From: Diphasiastrum complanatum
Lineage: Eukaryota; Streptophyta; Lycopodiopsida; Lycopodiales; Lycopodiaceae
Direction of reading: 5' to 3'
Length of the DNA stretch: 62,000 bases
Assembly: GCA_029204225.1 (NCBI GenBank)
Contig: CM055112.1
Span: forward strand, 45,815,563 to 45,877,562
Part shown: piece by piece, positions 21,929 to 33,093 of the stretch
Numbering within the stretch: position 1 is the stretch's first letter
Layout: each line of letters begins with the position of its first letter
Notes under the pieces: generated by a model
Told to the model about the DNA's origin: nothing
What the model saw: the letters and a program-made list of their open reading frames with translations, nothing else
Database searches by the model: none
Translations under genes and position numbers: made by a program

Positions 21929-24210
21929 ATGTTTGGAGACTGCAAAAAATATGTTGAAGTAATGTTCTTACTCAAAATTTGAATCTCAATGTGTCAAAAT
22001 ACTTTTTTTATCTTATAATTTGAACTTTTCAACCTATTAAACATGTATGTATTTCATAGAATTATGATTTAATATCTTAAAAGTGGATATTTTTTATGAC
22101 AATGATGGTTTGGACCTAAATTGCCATATAGACTACACAATTTGGTACTTGCATTATCACATAAACTTGTTTTACATGATAAAGTTGAATGGTTGTGAAT
22201 GATTCACATGATACATTGGCCCGTGCTATGGCATCCAAGCCTTTTGTGGTACTAGAAAATGAAAAGCTAATTTTAATACATGACCAAAAAAAAAAAAAAG
22301 TGGACACAATACCATAGAAGAAAGATGTGCTAGAGATTGTCATGACACCTATCAAGAGACCTGGAGAAGATTATTAGCAGTATAGAGTGGAGACAACCAA
22401 TCTCACTTCCAAAGTTGTCTCACATTGAGGTCCTCACAAGCAACATGTTTGTTCACGTTAAAATCCACTAAAATTTTTGTATTTAGTCAGTATCTTCTTG
22501 CAATAAGAGATAAAATGCAGTTAACATTACATGGCATGCCATGTGTTACATAATCGGTGAACCATGGGCAGAATGAAACTCGCAGATAATTTACTTGCAG
22601 ATTGTCAGGAACCCAAAGATTACCACGTTATCACTAAACTAGATGGTGGAAACCCATGAGACCAATGAGTTGCATCATCTTTATGACTTTGGCTACCCAA
22701 CACTCTCACCATCAACATTAAGTTGTAGGTCATGCACATTTGGACGACTCCCTTTGTTATGTTCATTAGTGTAACTGAATAGAGAGAAAAAGCCATCAAT
22801 AGCACGCTCACATGACTACAATTATACAGGCTCCCAAATGTATAATAGAGCAAGCCATTTTTGTAAAGTGCCTCTTAACATCTTTTACGTTACTTTCTAT
22901 GTGATGAAATGAGAAAAGATGGCTATCAAACTTGCACAAATAGTACAAGTCTAGTAAATTTTGTTCTCTCAATGCAAGTCCTGAACGTAAATGTACATTC
23001 CATCTTGGAGTGTGATCCATGAATCCCTATTAGGGTTTTCCAAATCGTCTTTTTTTTATGTGGTGTTATTACGTTTTTATAATGGTTTTTTAGTTTTTTT
23101 TTTAAGGCAATATGAATAGCATTCCAAAACATTTGCAAACGGATCAATAGTTGCCCTTGTTCTCTCTGCTATTTAACCCTTACATATATCCTATATCTGA
23201 TGGCAAGAAGTAAGATCTTGTGCAATGCTTTCTATTGAGCATCTTGTTCAATGCTTTCTATTGTGCTAGCCTTGTTAAAGGATCCACCAACACGTATTGG
23301 ACTTACTATTATATTTTTTGTGTTTGATTTCAATTAAATACATATAAATTTAATATTCCAATGTCAATCAACAAAAACCCAATGTCATATAGCATGTCTT
23401 TACATACTAGATGTATACAAGTGAATGTTTAAATAGAGCAAAAGCCACACGCAGATGTGAATTATAGCAATGAATTGAGTAGAACTGGAGTCACAACAGG
23501 AATGCCAACACAAATCATTGTGGATAATTGAGATCATTCATGGTGTACACATATGTAGTCTAATATTTAAACTGGAAATAACATTCAGTTTATTTACTCC
23601 TTTTGACATGATACAAAATGACTGCTAACTTTATTTGACAGCGTGCCCGTCATTTGAGCTCACCCATCCATCTATGTGCACTTACAATGAGGACAAGCTT
23701 GAAATGGTTAGCCCATTACTAGGAGGATTGTGATAGCAAATTGCTAGTTTATGGCACAGTATGACCTGCATATCCTCAGCAAAAAGAGAAAGCACAAAAA
23801 ACGCAAACGTTTCTGCCCTTTTTTCAGAAAAATCAACTCTGACAAGAACCTCTCCTTTCCATCTGAGGTTATTTGAACTAAAGGGATCCATCATCGATGA
23901 CATTGAAGGAGGAAACAGTCACTTAGTTATAGCCTTTACGATGCTTGGTTTCATAAGTGTGCTCTTTGATTTCCAAAACTTCTACCTTTCTACCGTTTTG
24001 AGGAAGTTCTATGTTCTTATATGCACATCCCTCACAAGGAACATTGTTATGAGAATAGCTTTTTTCAATATGAATCCTTCTACCTTCATCGTTCACACAA
24101 GATTTATCACGCAGACCATCCCCAGCCATGCCTTGGCAAGAAACGCAAAGCAAGAGTTTGAATTGAGTTGAATCACACCTGGGTCCTTTGTGTGGCTAGG
24201 CGGTGGGTGG

Positions 24211-24263
<53 letters not shown>

Positions 24264-24839
24264 AGGGCGGGGGGCGCAGACATGATCACTTGACTGGTTT
24301 CAAACCTCCGATGTTGATGTTGGTAGAGTGTTTATTGCTACATTTTCAAGGATTAGTATAACATATCTCAGATTTGAAATTTCCATATGGAATCCAACCA
24401 ATATGCCAAACCAAAAGATACCACTGGCTCCATTAATACACAATAGCTACATGCACTCAACAATAATTATCACACAGCCAATCTGAGCAGCCAGCTCAAC
24501 TCAAAAGATGAGATTTCACATAAGCTTCAAATCTTATTTTGACAGTATTGAAATAAGAAAAGCTTATGACTAGAGGGTAGGTACAGCGACTGACTGACGA
24601 TAGTCTTTCTCAAATAACCTATTCAATATTTTCCTCTTGCAGTTGGCAACTCAGTCAGGAGTACACTTCTTGAACTGTAATTGCCTTCTTGAGAAGCATA
24701 GCCAAGATATCAATGTCGTATACAACCCACAACTTGGGCAGGGACAAAGTGACTTTACAATTGAAATAGAACAGTATTCAATATTAAAGAAAATAATATT
24801 AGAACCATCAAAGGAAGAGATACAAGTTGAAGACAAATT
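21929..24839. other. Gene-poor stretch downstream of the EF-hand gene
   Basis: No conserved domain is recognised. Frames such as 23761-24171 (plus) and 23923-24153 (minus, with CVSCQ and CEGCAYKN) are open but show no family signature, and neither has splice or codon evidence. The part nearest 24840 should contain the 3' UTR of the EF-hand gene on the minus strand. Confidence 0.4.
24206..24275. repeat. (TG)n(GA)n tract with G-run
   Basis: A compound microsatellite: GTGTGTGT, then about 15 GA units, then a guanine run with single A and C interruptions and a second G6 run. The G-run could form a quadruplex. Confidence 0.9.
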
Positions 24840-25016
24840 TTATCCAGGTCGAAGGGGAAACAAGACAGCCTCTCTCAAAAAACTGTTTATCTGAATTGCT
24901 TCTTTGAACTCATCAAAGCTGACCCTTCCATCATTGTTTGCATCCATATGGTCAAACATCTCATCCAGTTTTCCAGGTTCCGTTATATCAGGAGGCAAGT
25001 ACTCCTCGGGCAGAGC
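24840..25016 (-). CDS. EF-hand calcium-binding protein, last exon
   Basis: On the minus strand a strong 3' splice site (CTTCCTGCTTTCCTACGTTTCAG) precedes the exon at 25016. The exon reads ALPEEYLPPDITEPGKLDEM, then the EF loop DANNDGRVSFDE with F-helix FKEAIQ, and stops at TAA 24840-24842 after LRPG. The loop has all calcium ligands in place (D1, N3, D5, backbone 7, S9, E12). The length is 59 codons including the stop, phase 0. It joins in frame to 56016-56075, giving a paired EF-hand. The protein is probably a small plant calcium sensor of the calmodulin-like group. I cannot name the gene, and its 5' exons are outside the window. Confidence 0.85.
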   Translation of the reverse strand, partial: ALPEEYLPPDITEPGKLDEMFDHMDANNDGRVSFDEFKEAIQINSFLREAVLFPLRPG

Positions 25017-25221
25017 CTGAAACGTAGGAAAGCAGGAAGACCTAAATTAAAGTACTCCCAAAAAAGTAAAAACAAGCTTAGTGAGGTCAAGAATTTGGTG
25101 CTGAATTTTTCTGCTTCCCTAATGCCGATTCAATCTCAAAGCTTGAAAAATATAAATCAGTTGTTAGCATAGAAATATTCCAAGAGGATTCTCAGAAAAC
25201 TAAAATGAACAATACAAGAAA

Positions 25222-25224
<3 letters not shown>

Positions 25225-25280
<56 letters not shown>
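25225..25280. repeat. (GA)n microsatellite
   Basis: About 28 GA units. The open frame across it is an artefact of the dinucleotide. Confidence 0.95.
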
Positions 25281-25284
<4 letters not shown>

Positions 25285-25484
25285 ACTAATATATTGTAGA
25301 CACCAAAAAAGTACATACCATGTAATTTCCATCAGATGGGAGTGCAATCTGTCCCCATATAAGATAAATCATAAGACTACTAAGAATCAAAACTGAAAAC
25401 ATCTGAAATGCTAACTTTCTCTAGCTGAAAGAAAAAAAACCTGGTATGCTGAGGAAATATCAATCCAGAATATGACACTGCATG

Positions 25485-25875
25485 TACCATAATCATCTTG
25501 ACATAGACACCAAATGGCAATCATCCTGAAAAATGTTGATATCCCACCAACTAGAGGTAAATCAGATGCCCGATTTGCATGTAGCATGGGGCATGCCAAG
25601 AAGTGTGATGTCTCACTGAACTTCAAGTCTTGAGTCTCAAAACAAGTCATGGTTGCCTATGATCACTACAAGAAATTCCTGTCCACATCATCCTCTACAT
25701 TTCAGTTAGAATTTGATTCCACTTTAAACTGCTATATACAGAGAAAGGATGTGATCTACAATCGGATCATGCCCTTAAAGTGATGCTATGCATCTCAACA
25801 TAGACATCAATAAGGTAATCATCTTGAAAAATGTTCAAATCCCACCAACTAGAGAGGTAATCTTGACGTCTGATG
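25485..25875. repeat. Diverged direct repeat pair
   Basis: About 80 bases near 25490-25575 (CATCTTGACATAGACACC, CCTGAAAAATGTTGATATCC, CACCAACTAGAGG) recur at 25793-25875 with substitutions. The origin is unknown. Confidence 0.5.
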
Positions 25876-25879
25876 TATA

Positions 25880-26237
25880 CGAATTCCACAAAGCACGAAC
25901 AAGAAAGGGTTGAGCATTTGCTTATGACTCCGACGATAAGATTCCTATCCCTGTGCCACCGCGGAAAAAGCCCAGATGCAGTCGCCACTTGCCTCCATCA
26001 AGGCCCACTGTACCCTCCACTAAGCGGACACTTCACACTTACGCCCGGGTTGTGGGCATTGGTACTTTTTCTGTAGTTCTTCTGTTATACGTGGCCCGGG
26101 TTGTGGGCTTATTTCACTTCTGCTTTGTTCTACTTTCATTTGTAGCTAGTTTATAGCATTTTACGGCCATGTCCCTATGGATGATGCTACATATTTTCTT
26201 TTTGGTCTTATGCACCCACGGGTGCCCAAAAGATGTC
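25880..26237 (+). mobile_element. 3' end fragment of the LINE family
   Basis: The plus strand carries a decayed ORF2 C-terminus (SRPTVPSTKRTLHTYARV, comparable to SRPTTTITHYFRLARS of the long LINE). It ends with the 3' UTR hairpin at 26198-26232. The hairpin has the same six-base bulge TCTTAT as the long copy and compensating changes in the inner stem. It is inserted antisense into a copia gag. Confidence 0.7.
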
Positions 26238-26332
26238 AGTATGTTTTTCATTTTGAATTTCCACACTACATAGTTGGAAATCCTGTCCAATTTGCTAGTT
26301 TCGCTCAAAATGGACTTTCCCATGTTTGCCAT
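26238..26332 (-). pseudogene. Ty1/copia gag N-terminal fragment (element G)
   Basis: The minus-strand ATG at 26332 starts MANMGKSILSETSKLDRISN and YVVWKFKMKNIL, a copia Gag N-terminus. It is cut at 26237 by the LINE 3' end. The matching 5' LTR and primer site lie at 27641-27925, and the 1.3 kb between is non-coding or inserted sequence. Confidence 0.65.
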
Positions 26333-27640
26333 CCCAGAACTGCCTAAAACTGCAACCGTAGGCTAAAAGACGTGTTCTGAGTACAATGGCGACGTCAGTA
26401 GCTTACTTTAATGACCTGCTAAAATTTCACACCAGGGCGTCCCGCCGCTTAGGTGGCATTTCGCAAGCCAAGTCGCTTTTCAAACGTGAAATGCTTCTCA
26501 CCGCACACTCCTAACTATCCGCTCCCTCAAAGGGGCAAAAGAGATTTGATGTCCACTGAGCGCTTTCTCCGCTGCAATCACTATGTTTTGCAGTACCGTA
26601 CTTGCAGGTACAGTCCGGGTGCCCTTCGTTTGGAGGCTATAGCCTTTCATTTGGGTCAAATAGGCTAAAGGACTAGAAAATAAGGACCTTTCTTGTTTTT
26701 GAACTATTTCTTCTTCTTGAAATAACTTCAAACTTCACTGGTGAAGGGACCCAACTCCAATTTCAAATTGAAAATTTTTAGTGAAGTTGAAGGCCAGTTT
26801 GCACTTCAACTCCCTTTAGCCTTCTTCAAGGCCCCCTTCAACTCAATCCAACGGCTATCCTCAATCCAATGGCCCAAAACGATTCTAATCTGGGAGATTC
26901 TATGCATTGATCTCCTGGATCCTCAATCCAATGGCTAAGAGATTTCGGGTGCCCTGAACCCTTCTCCTTGCGGCCGCTACACACTCAAATGCACGGAGTA
27001 CCCACTCCCCTTCACTTCGTGCGCCCTGTCCACGGACTCCTCCTCCTCCTTCACGAGCTCTCCCAGCTATGGAGGGTTTCTCCTACCCTGTGAATCGCGC
27101 TCCAGCTTCCTCCAGATCACATGGCTGTCAGCGGCCACCTGGCTGCTAATTCAACTCCTCATGGCGCCCTCCTTCAAGCTTTTACAGCTCCAAAAACCGT
27201 TCAGAATAACAAGAAAACTTTGATTTTGTGCTTCCAAACCCCAAACCAGGGTTTTTCTCACAAATCTGATCTTGGCCTCCTGCTCACAGCTCTCACACAG
27301 GCCAATCCTCTTCCTCTAAGGTCGCCCTACTGCTAGGGGTATGATGCTTCAAACCGTTCTCAAAACGGTGTCCGTTTGAATGCACACCGACTACAAATGC
27401 CAAGTAGCTACTTTACGGAATTTTCAGAATTCCGCCTCTCCACTCTTTAGATTCAACTGACAAGTCCTGTCTCTGAATCCTCTCACAGTTTCAAGCTTGT
27501 TAAGCCTCAGTATGATAGAAACTGTGCACCAATGCTTTACTTTCGTCTCCAACCCGCCATAAACTCCGAACTCTCCGAAGAATTCTCTTCTCTCGAAGCT
27601 CTCTTCAATGGCGACACTCTACTGTGTACACTCCTTGTAC
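26333..27640. other. Unassigned stretch between copia gag and primer site
   Basis: No domain recognised on either strand. The plus frame 27121-27336 is open for 71 codons without similarity I know. The stretch is longer than a usual copia leader, so an insertion is likely. Confidence 0.35.
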
Positions 27641-27925
27641 GGCTCTGATACCAACTTAGAATTTGCTTCAAACAGGAACACAGATCATGCTACACAGTAA
27701 CACAGACAAAAAGCACTCTCCACACCAAGCTCACATAGCAATTGTATTTCTCAAAACGAAATTACACTGTACATATAGTTCTTCGCTAAGGCAACCCATG
27801 CATGACCCAGGTTGCCGTTGACGGGACGCATGTCCCGTCGACTCACCTCGTGGCGAGGCAAACTGATCCTTATCCACTGATAGGACCCACAGTACAATAA
27901 CACAACAGTTCTACTTTAATTCTAA
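27641..27925 (-). repeat. 5' LTR and primer site of copia element G
   Basis: The LTR (27656-27925, 270 bp) is the reverse complement of the LTR at 35858-36106, with small differences. On the minus strand it begins TTAGAATTAAAG and ends GCAAATTCTAA, so its ends are inverted copies TTAGAATT/AATTCTAA and not TG/CA. TGGTATCAGAGCC (27641-27653, minus) follows after two bases and is the iMet primer site. Confidence 0.8.
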
Positions 27926-28113
27926 CTCTTTCGAGTCTATTTCTACATCACCTTGTGAGCTTCCTTCTGCGAGTGAGGTTGAGTCTTATTGCGAGGATGA
28001 GAGAGTGATAGTATCACTTAGTGAGAGAGTTACTATTACACAGTGAGACACTTCACATATATAGCTTTATGTTGTGATAGTGTCACACATTATGTCACAG
28101 CCATAGGACATCA

Positions 28114-28638
28114 TTGATGCCGATGATGTTGCATGCTTTGATGCTGATTCCAAGTGCTCCTGGGTGCCTTGACCTTGATTCTGAGGACTTTGCTCATTTA
28201 TGTCTTACTATATGTGCTGAGCCTGAGCATTGTTCAGTTGCTAGTCCTGGTTCTGATGTTTCAATTGCTTTGACTATTCTAGTTGCTTCAGTTGCTGCGG
28301 TTATTTTCAATGTTCCTACTAGTTCCATAGTTGTTGAGATGCAGATTGTAATCGAGCCTTGTTTAGATTACATTCCACAAGTTTGACATATGCTAGATGG
28401 TTCTCCAGTTTTTGATCGTCAGGTTGTATTCTCTCTAGCTCTAATTTCTGTGGATCCTTCAGTGCTTCTGCATCTTTTGTTAGCGGATGTCTTTCAGATG
28501 ATCATTGTTGCTTATTTTGACGAAATTCTTCTAGATGAGTATTTAGGCCATGACTTATTGGTTGGTGCTTCTGCTATTATGCTTGGATTTGCTTCTACTA
28601 CACTCATGGATCATGTTCGTTTAGATGATGCTTTATAG
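28114..28638 (+). CDS. Unidentified ORF with one internal stop
   Basis: Two frames, 28114-28386 and 28390-28638, are in phase and separated by a single TGA. Together they are about 175 codons, acidic and rich in Asp, Val, Ile and Leu (LDLDSEDFAHLCLTICAEPE; YFDEILLDEYLGHDLL). I do not recognise a family. The surroundings are transposon debris, so it may be part of an unplaced element. Low confidence that it is a gene. Confidence 0.25.
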
Positions 28639-29123
28639 TTATGGGTATTACGGATACCTTGGTTTGATGCCACGGTGTATTCATGGGCATTACAAGGCAT
28701 GCTAACATTTTATATGTCTCGCACTGTATGCTCCTAACTCTAGGAAGTCGTAGTCCTCTAAGACAAAAAGCTAGGGAACAACTTTTGGAGATTACTTACT
28801 CTTTCCTAGGTTGCATATAGCTGTGTTGTTGATGATCCACTTTTTTCCTTGGCATGCTTGGTTATTGTGTATAGCTTGGATTTCATATTATCTTCCTTGT
28901 TGGTGCTGGTTTTTTGATGCTATTATCTTTCCTTGTGCGAATATATTGGTGTTGTTGTTTGTGCCTACTGTTTTTTATCTGTTCCTTGGGTTGATGATCA
29001 TCGCCAAGCCTGGCTTCTCCGGATCACTTGGATTATCCTTGCTGCACATGCTTCTTTGCACTGATCTTCTTGGGCTATTCGACTAGCTTTGGATATCTCA
29101 TTTATTGGGGTCGTGCATGCATA

Positions 29124-29899
29124 GTAGCAACCAAACATGTTTGGTTCCTGAACCAAACGCGTTTGAAACCTGCCATGTCTCAAACGCGTCTGAAATATGG
29201 CAATCAGCAACCCAAAAATATCCCCCAAAAGAAATGTTTTTTGGGAGGCTTTAAAATTCTCTTAAGCATTTTTTAATCAATAAAAGACAAATTTTGGGGC
29301 CCAACTTGAGTCTTGATGGAATGTTGGGGTCCTAAACCTACAACAGACCATGCTCTCTCCGTGCAAAAAAATTTGCCTCCATTGCCGATTGTAGCCTCCA
29401 TCGCCCTCTTGTGAATTGATTTTTCACTTGTAGCATCTTACTGCACCAGGGGTCAAATGGGATTGCAAGCAAGAATTTTGGGCCACCAATCGAAGCATCA
29501 TAATGCATAAAAATTCATTTGTTTGAAAGTTTTTTGTGTTTGCTTAGATCTGATCTTGTTTTACCTTATATTCAACTGTTTAGTACTCTCATTGTTGCTT
29601 ATCAAAACATCCTAGGAATTTTTACGCTAGGTTGGAAGACTAGGGCTTCCTAATGATATCTTTTACATTTTTGTATAATGATATTGTAGGCTTGTAAATT
29701 GTCCTATGCTCTTCAATTTTATGCTATTTATTTTATAACATCTAATGAGCATTTTTTTGTACAAATTTGCAATTTTTTTTGATTTGAGAACCCTAAAATA
29801 AATAAAAAAAACGTTTCAAATGTTTGATCAATTTTTCCAGACATTTGAAACGCATTTGAAATGTTTTGTTTTTGGAAGTTTCAAACGTTTGGTTGCTAC
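29124..29899. mobile_element. Short terminal-inverted-repeat element
   Basis: The 13-bp ends GTAGCAACCAAAC (29124-29136) and its exact complement (29887-29899) bound 776 bp without coding capacity. Both subterminal regions carry repeated TTTGAAACG/CGTTTCAAA-type motifs. No clear target duplication was found (CATGCATA against ATTGCCTG). It is probably a MITE or a deleted DNA transposon; the superfamily is not determined. Confidence 0.6.
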
Positions 29900-30321
29900 A
29901 TTGCCTGCACAACAACACTTTCTTAAGGCATTCTTGGGCTATGATTAAAATGCCTTGATTGATTCACATGATCGTTATGGTTTGTTTGTTTTTCATATCT
30001 ATCTCAAATACATCAGCTTATAGTAGTATTATGTTGTCCACTACATCAGAGATACGGTTACAACAAGAAACATACTTGATGTCTTATGCTTTGTGGATAG
30101 CTACTTTTGGAATACTTGTTGTGAGACTTATGGTCCTCTCCTTCAAATATTTCCATCGGCGCTCGCAGTTTGTCATTATGAATCAGAGTAGTTTTTAGAT
30201 AGTTAATTCACATTCATTTACAACTGGCTATTACCAAAGCTATTGTTTGGGGCCTTTCTTCTAGTTTTTTAGGCCTTAGTAATTTTTTGTAAGCCCCACA
30301 ATGTTTTTTAGAGTTGGAGAG

Positions 30322-30700
30322 AGTTATATACGCAAGATTGCCCTAACTAGTATACCTTTAGGGAGTGGGCTATTTACCATTAAGGGCATGTCCTAATGGG
30401 ACCCAAGTACCCTAGGTTGCCTAATGTTTAAAAGGTTCCACTAAGAGCCTCTAGATAGTACATATAGGGCTATCATTAAGACATTAGGTATTCATTGAGT
30501 ATCATTAAGACAATGGTATTCAGCTTATGATTTGATATTGCTTGGGCTCTTCGTGGGAGGACCTTTGCTATTGCTTGTAGGGCTTTAGCCATTGATTATA
30601 TTAGATGCTCTTGGCCATTCTTTGCGCAGATTGCTTGATTGTGTCTAATATAGTCATTTATGCTTCATTGATACAATATCTGTAGATTGAGTCTATAACT
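30322..30700 (+). repeat. LTR of the AG...CT family
   Basis: Begins AGTTATATACG after a purine stretch (GTTGGAGAG) and ends GTCTATAACT. Its body shares phrases with the solo LTR at 37500-37964 (ATTGCTTGGGCTCTTCGTGG, TTGCTTGTAGGGCTTTAG, TATGCTTCATTGAT). It may be a 3' LTR of a lost element. Confidence 0.5.
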
Positions 30701-31259
30701 CATAGTGGAGGATGTAGTGTGCCTGACTATCGCATGTGGTCACGAGTTTTTATTCTAAACCTTGTTGACGTTATAATCTTCACCATTACCTTAATTCACT
30801 ATTTTTTTATGACTTTTTGCATGGGCACTTTCATACTAGGAATCACTCCTTTCTCTACTTAGTAATTTCCCTCTGGATTCACCATGTCTACAACTCAGAT
30901 AGCTTGTGATCTCTATGACCTGCTGAAACGTAAAAAGCCAAAGATATAGATGAGCTCACCTTTTATTGTTGATTTCTCTAATTTTGATATCAATTTTTTC
31001 CTCCCTCGGTGTGTACCAATGTTAAAACATCTGATACACAAAGTTGGTAGTCCCACGAGACCAAATAATTATCACATGTTTATGGTAGGATATGGCATAA
31101 TGCCCGAGACAATGATGAGTAGTTAAGCTTAGACGTCTACATGCCATCGGACTAGTGTTTCGTTAATAACAACACTCCACTGTGGATCATGTGTCTATTG
31201 TTATTGACGTTTGGTCCATCTAGCACTATTATTGGTGCCTTGCTAAATATTGATGTCTT

Positions 31260-31490
31260 GCATGTTGCCATTATATTCATAATGTTGACCATAGGTGCTT
31301 TTATTGATGGATAGGCCAAAGGCCCAACTATATTAGTTAATTATCTAGAGTGGGGGTCTTCTAGGACAGTGCACTATTCTCCCTCCAAAAGTTTTGCCTC
31401 CCTTGATTATTTGAATAGTGATCTGGTATTTCTTGAGCTCATTATGGGAAAACTTATTGCTATTGCTTGTAAGGCTTTGGCCATTGATAC
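31260..31490 (+). repeat. LTR fragment of the AG...CT family
   Basis: Contains GGCCAAAGGCCCAAC, AGAGTGGGGGTC, GTGCACTATTCTCCCTCC and TATTGCTTGTAAGGCTTTGG. These match the middle of the LTRs at 37500-37964 and 46417-46834 (complement). Both ends are missing. Confidence 0.5.
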
Positions 31491-32040
31491 CTAAAATGAC
31501 ATATCTCTGAGTGTAACAAGGAGAATAACTAGACAACATAGGTCTTTTAGAGATGATATGAGCAGTAGCTCCAGAGTCTATCACAACTTCGGATGTATTA
31601 TCAGTAGAATTAAAACAATCTTCTACACAAACAAAAGCAGCTTGAGTCTTCTCTTCTTTGCTAGGGCTAGAAGATGGTTGTTCCTCTTGACAAACATTGG
31701 CCTTACTATTGTTAGACTTAAAATAGCATTTGAAAGATGAATGACCTATTTTACCACAGTGTCTACAAGCTACTCTAGGATTAGCCCAACATTTTATCAA
31801 GAGTATGTCCGGGCTTTTTACAATAGTTGCGAAAAGATTTTTTTGACTTCGGCTCAGATGATTCCCCTTTGGAATCTTTGTCGTTTGAATTTTGTATGCT
31901 AGTAGCTTGAAACCGGTTTCGTGTCCTTTTGCCTTGCCCGTTCCTTTCTTCGCATATAAAGCTTTAGCTCCTGCTTGAGAAGGTGAACTTCCTTGTCGCA
32001 CGAGAAACTCCTCTCGAAGGCTCTAAATGGCATCTTCAAA
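31491..32040 (-). pseudogene. Ty1/copia gag-protease fragment (element H)
   Basis: The minus-strand frame reads EEFLVRQGSSPSQAGAKALY, then a zinc knuckle CRHCGKIGHSSFKC, a Ser-rich linker, and the aspartic protease site VVIDSGATAHII. Downstream it is cut by the LTR fragment at 31490. A stop is present near 32025. The knuckle binds element RNA and the protease would process the polyprotein; this fragment cannot be functional. Confidence 0.8.
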
Positions 32041-32094
32041 CGATTTTCCTATAAGAACAGGTCGCATGTAGATGTAGGAGGGTGGTAGTGCTCA

Positions 32095-32525
32095 CAGCAG
32101 GTACGTCAAAACTTACAAGAAATCAACTTCGGATCAACACACCTGCTTCCGGCATGCAATGGCTCTGATACCATATGTTAGACTCTATCTTACTGCAAAC
32201 CTCCAGGTGTCGGTTAAACACAAGAGACCGAACGACTCACGTTCCACCCCACCATAGGACCTAATCTGGGTCCACCCTCAGTGCCCTGTTGGCCTGTGAC
32301 CGTATCAAGCAAGATCCGACCTCCATCCTAGACAGTGTTCCATACCACTGCCTAGGCTCTCAACCATCTCCCGCCTCAAGCTAGCACTCATCCTGGCCGT
32401 GCACACACTCTCCATCCACCTCCTCCTAGGTATGGGAATACTTAGGCTTGCATGGGCACATGCATAGGAAAAGCAAGGGCTATATCCTCTTGGAGGAACT
32501 CGCCCTACTACCATTCTCTATTATG
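32095..32525 (-). repeat. LTR, primer site and leader related to chromovirus K
   Basis: The primer site TGGTATCAGAGCC is at 32161-32173 (minus). The LTR begins at 32176 (TGTTAGACTC on plus) and matches the LTRs of chromovirus K at 51256-51704 over about 270 bp (CTGCAAACCTCCAGGTG, CACAAGAGACCGAACGA, CCACCTCCTCCTAGGTA). The leader below the primer site also matches that of K (AGCAGGTGTGTTGATCCG). The coding sequence that follows is copia, not gypsy. Confidence 0.7.
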
Positions 32526-32538
32526 TGAATTGATGCCA

Positions 32539-32540
<2 letters not shown>

Positions 32541-32589
<49 letters not shown>
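32541..32589. repeat. (CT)n microsatellite
   Basis: About 24 TC units. Confidence 0.95.
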
Positions 32590-32591
<2 letters not shown>

Positions 32592-32814
32592 ATTTGCATC
32601 CTATCTTGTGGCTTTGGGGTGATGTTGTTGGAGATTGATCAGTAGCTTCTCATTGGTTGGGTGGTTATGCTCCACTTTTATTGCTTTGTGTGTGTCTTGT
32701 AAGCAGGATCTTGAGGTGCTTCTCCTTAGAAGATGTCTTCACTCTGTGTATCTGATAATATCTCTTGAGAGGTTTGTATATGGGGAGCCATCTCTATCAC
32801 TCAAAGTAGAAGTT

Positions 32815-33050
32815 TTAGGAAGAAAAATAACACGGTGCAATGTAGACATCCTTGTCTAGACCAATCCTCAGTCGATGAACTCTGATCCATAGATATTTGG
32901 CTTGCGCATCCATGTATAACACATCCAAAACCTGCTGAGCTAAGCTCCTATAGAGACATGCTACCCCTCTTGAGCCCCTATCACCAGCTAATTTCGTCAT
33001 TTTCCTTCAAACTGACGCCCACTCAAAGCCTGGAAAACATTGTAAGCCCC
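32815..33050 (-). pseudogene. LINE endonuclease fragment
   Basis: The minus-strand frame reads GDRGSRGVACLYRSLAQQ and KYLWIRV...DVYIAPCYF. It aligns with the long LINE's CRGSGGVACLYRD...ARYIWLHI...DIYIAVCYF. About 75 codons of the APE domain remain. Confidence 0.75.
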
Positions 33051-33093
33051 TTTATAGGCTCTCATGAGTTTATCAGCAAAGTAGAATATTGAC

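Noticed and set aside
23923-24153. Cysteine-containing minus-strand frame downstream of the EF-hand gene
   Set aside because: No recognised motif, no splice evidence, and Cys spacing fits no zinc finger family I know.
32635-32859. Possible LINE RT fragment on the plus strand
   Set aside because: A weak resemblance (FYCFVC) only; the sure LINE similarity here is the endonuclease fragment on the minus strand.
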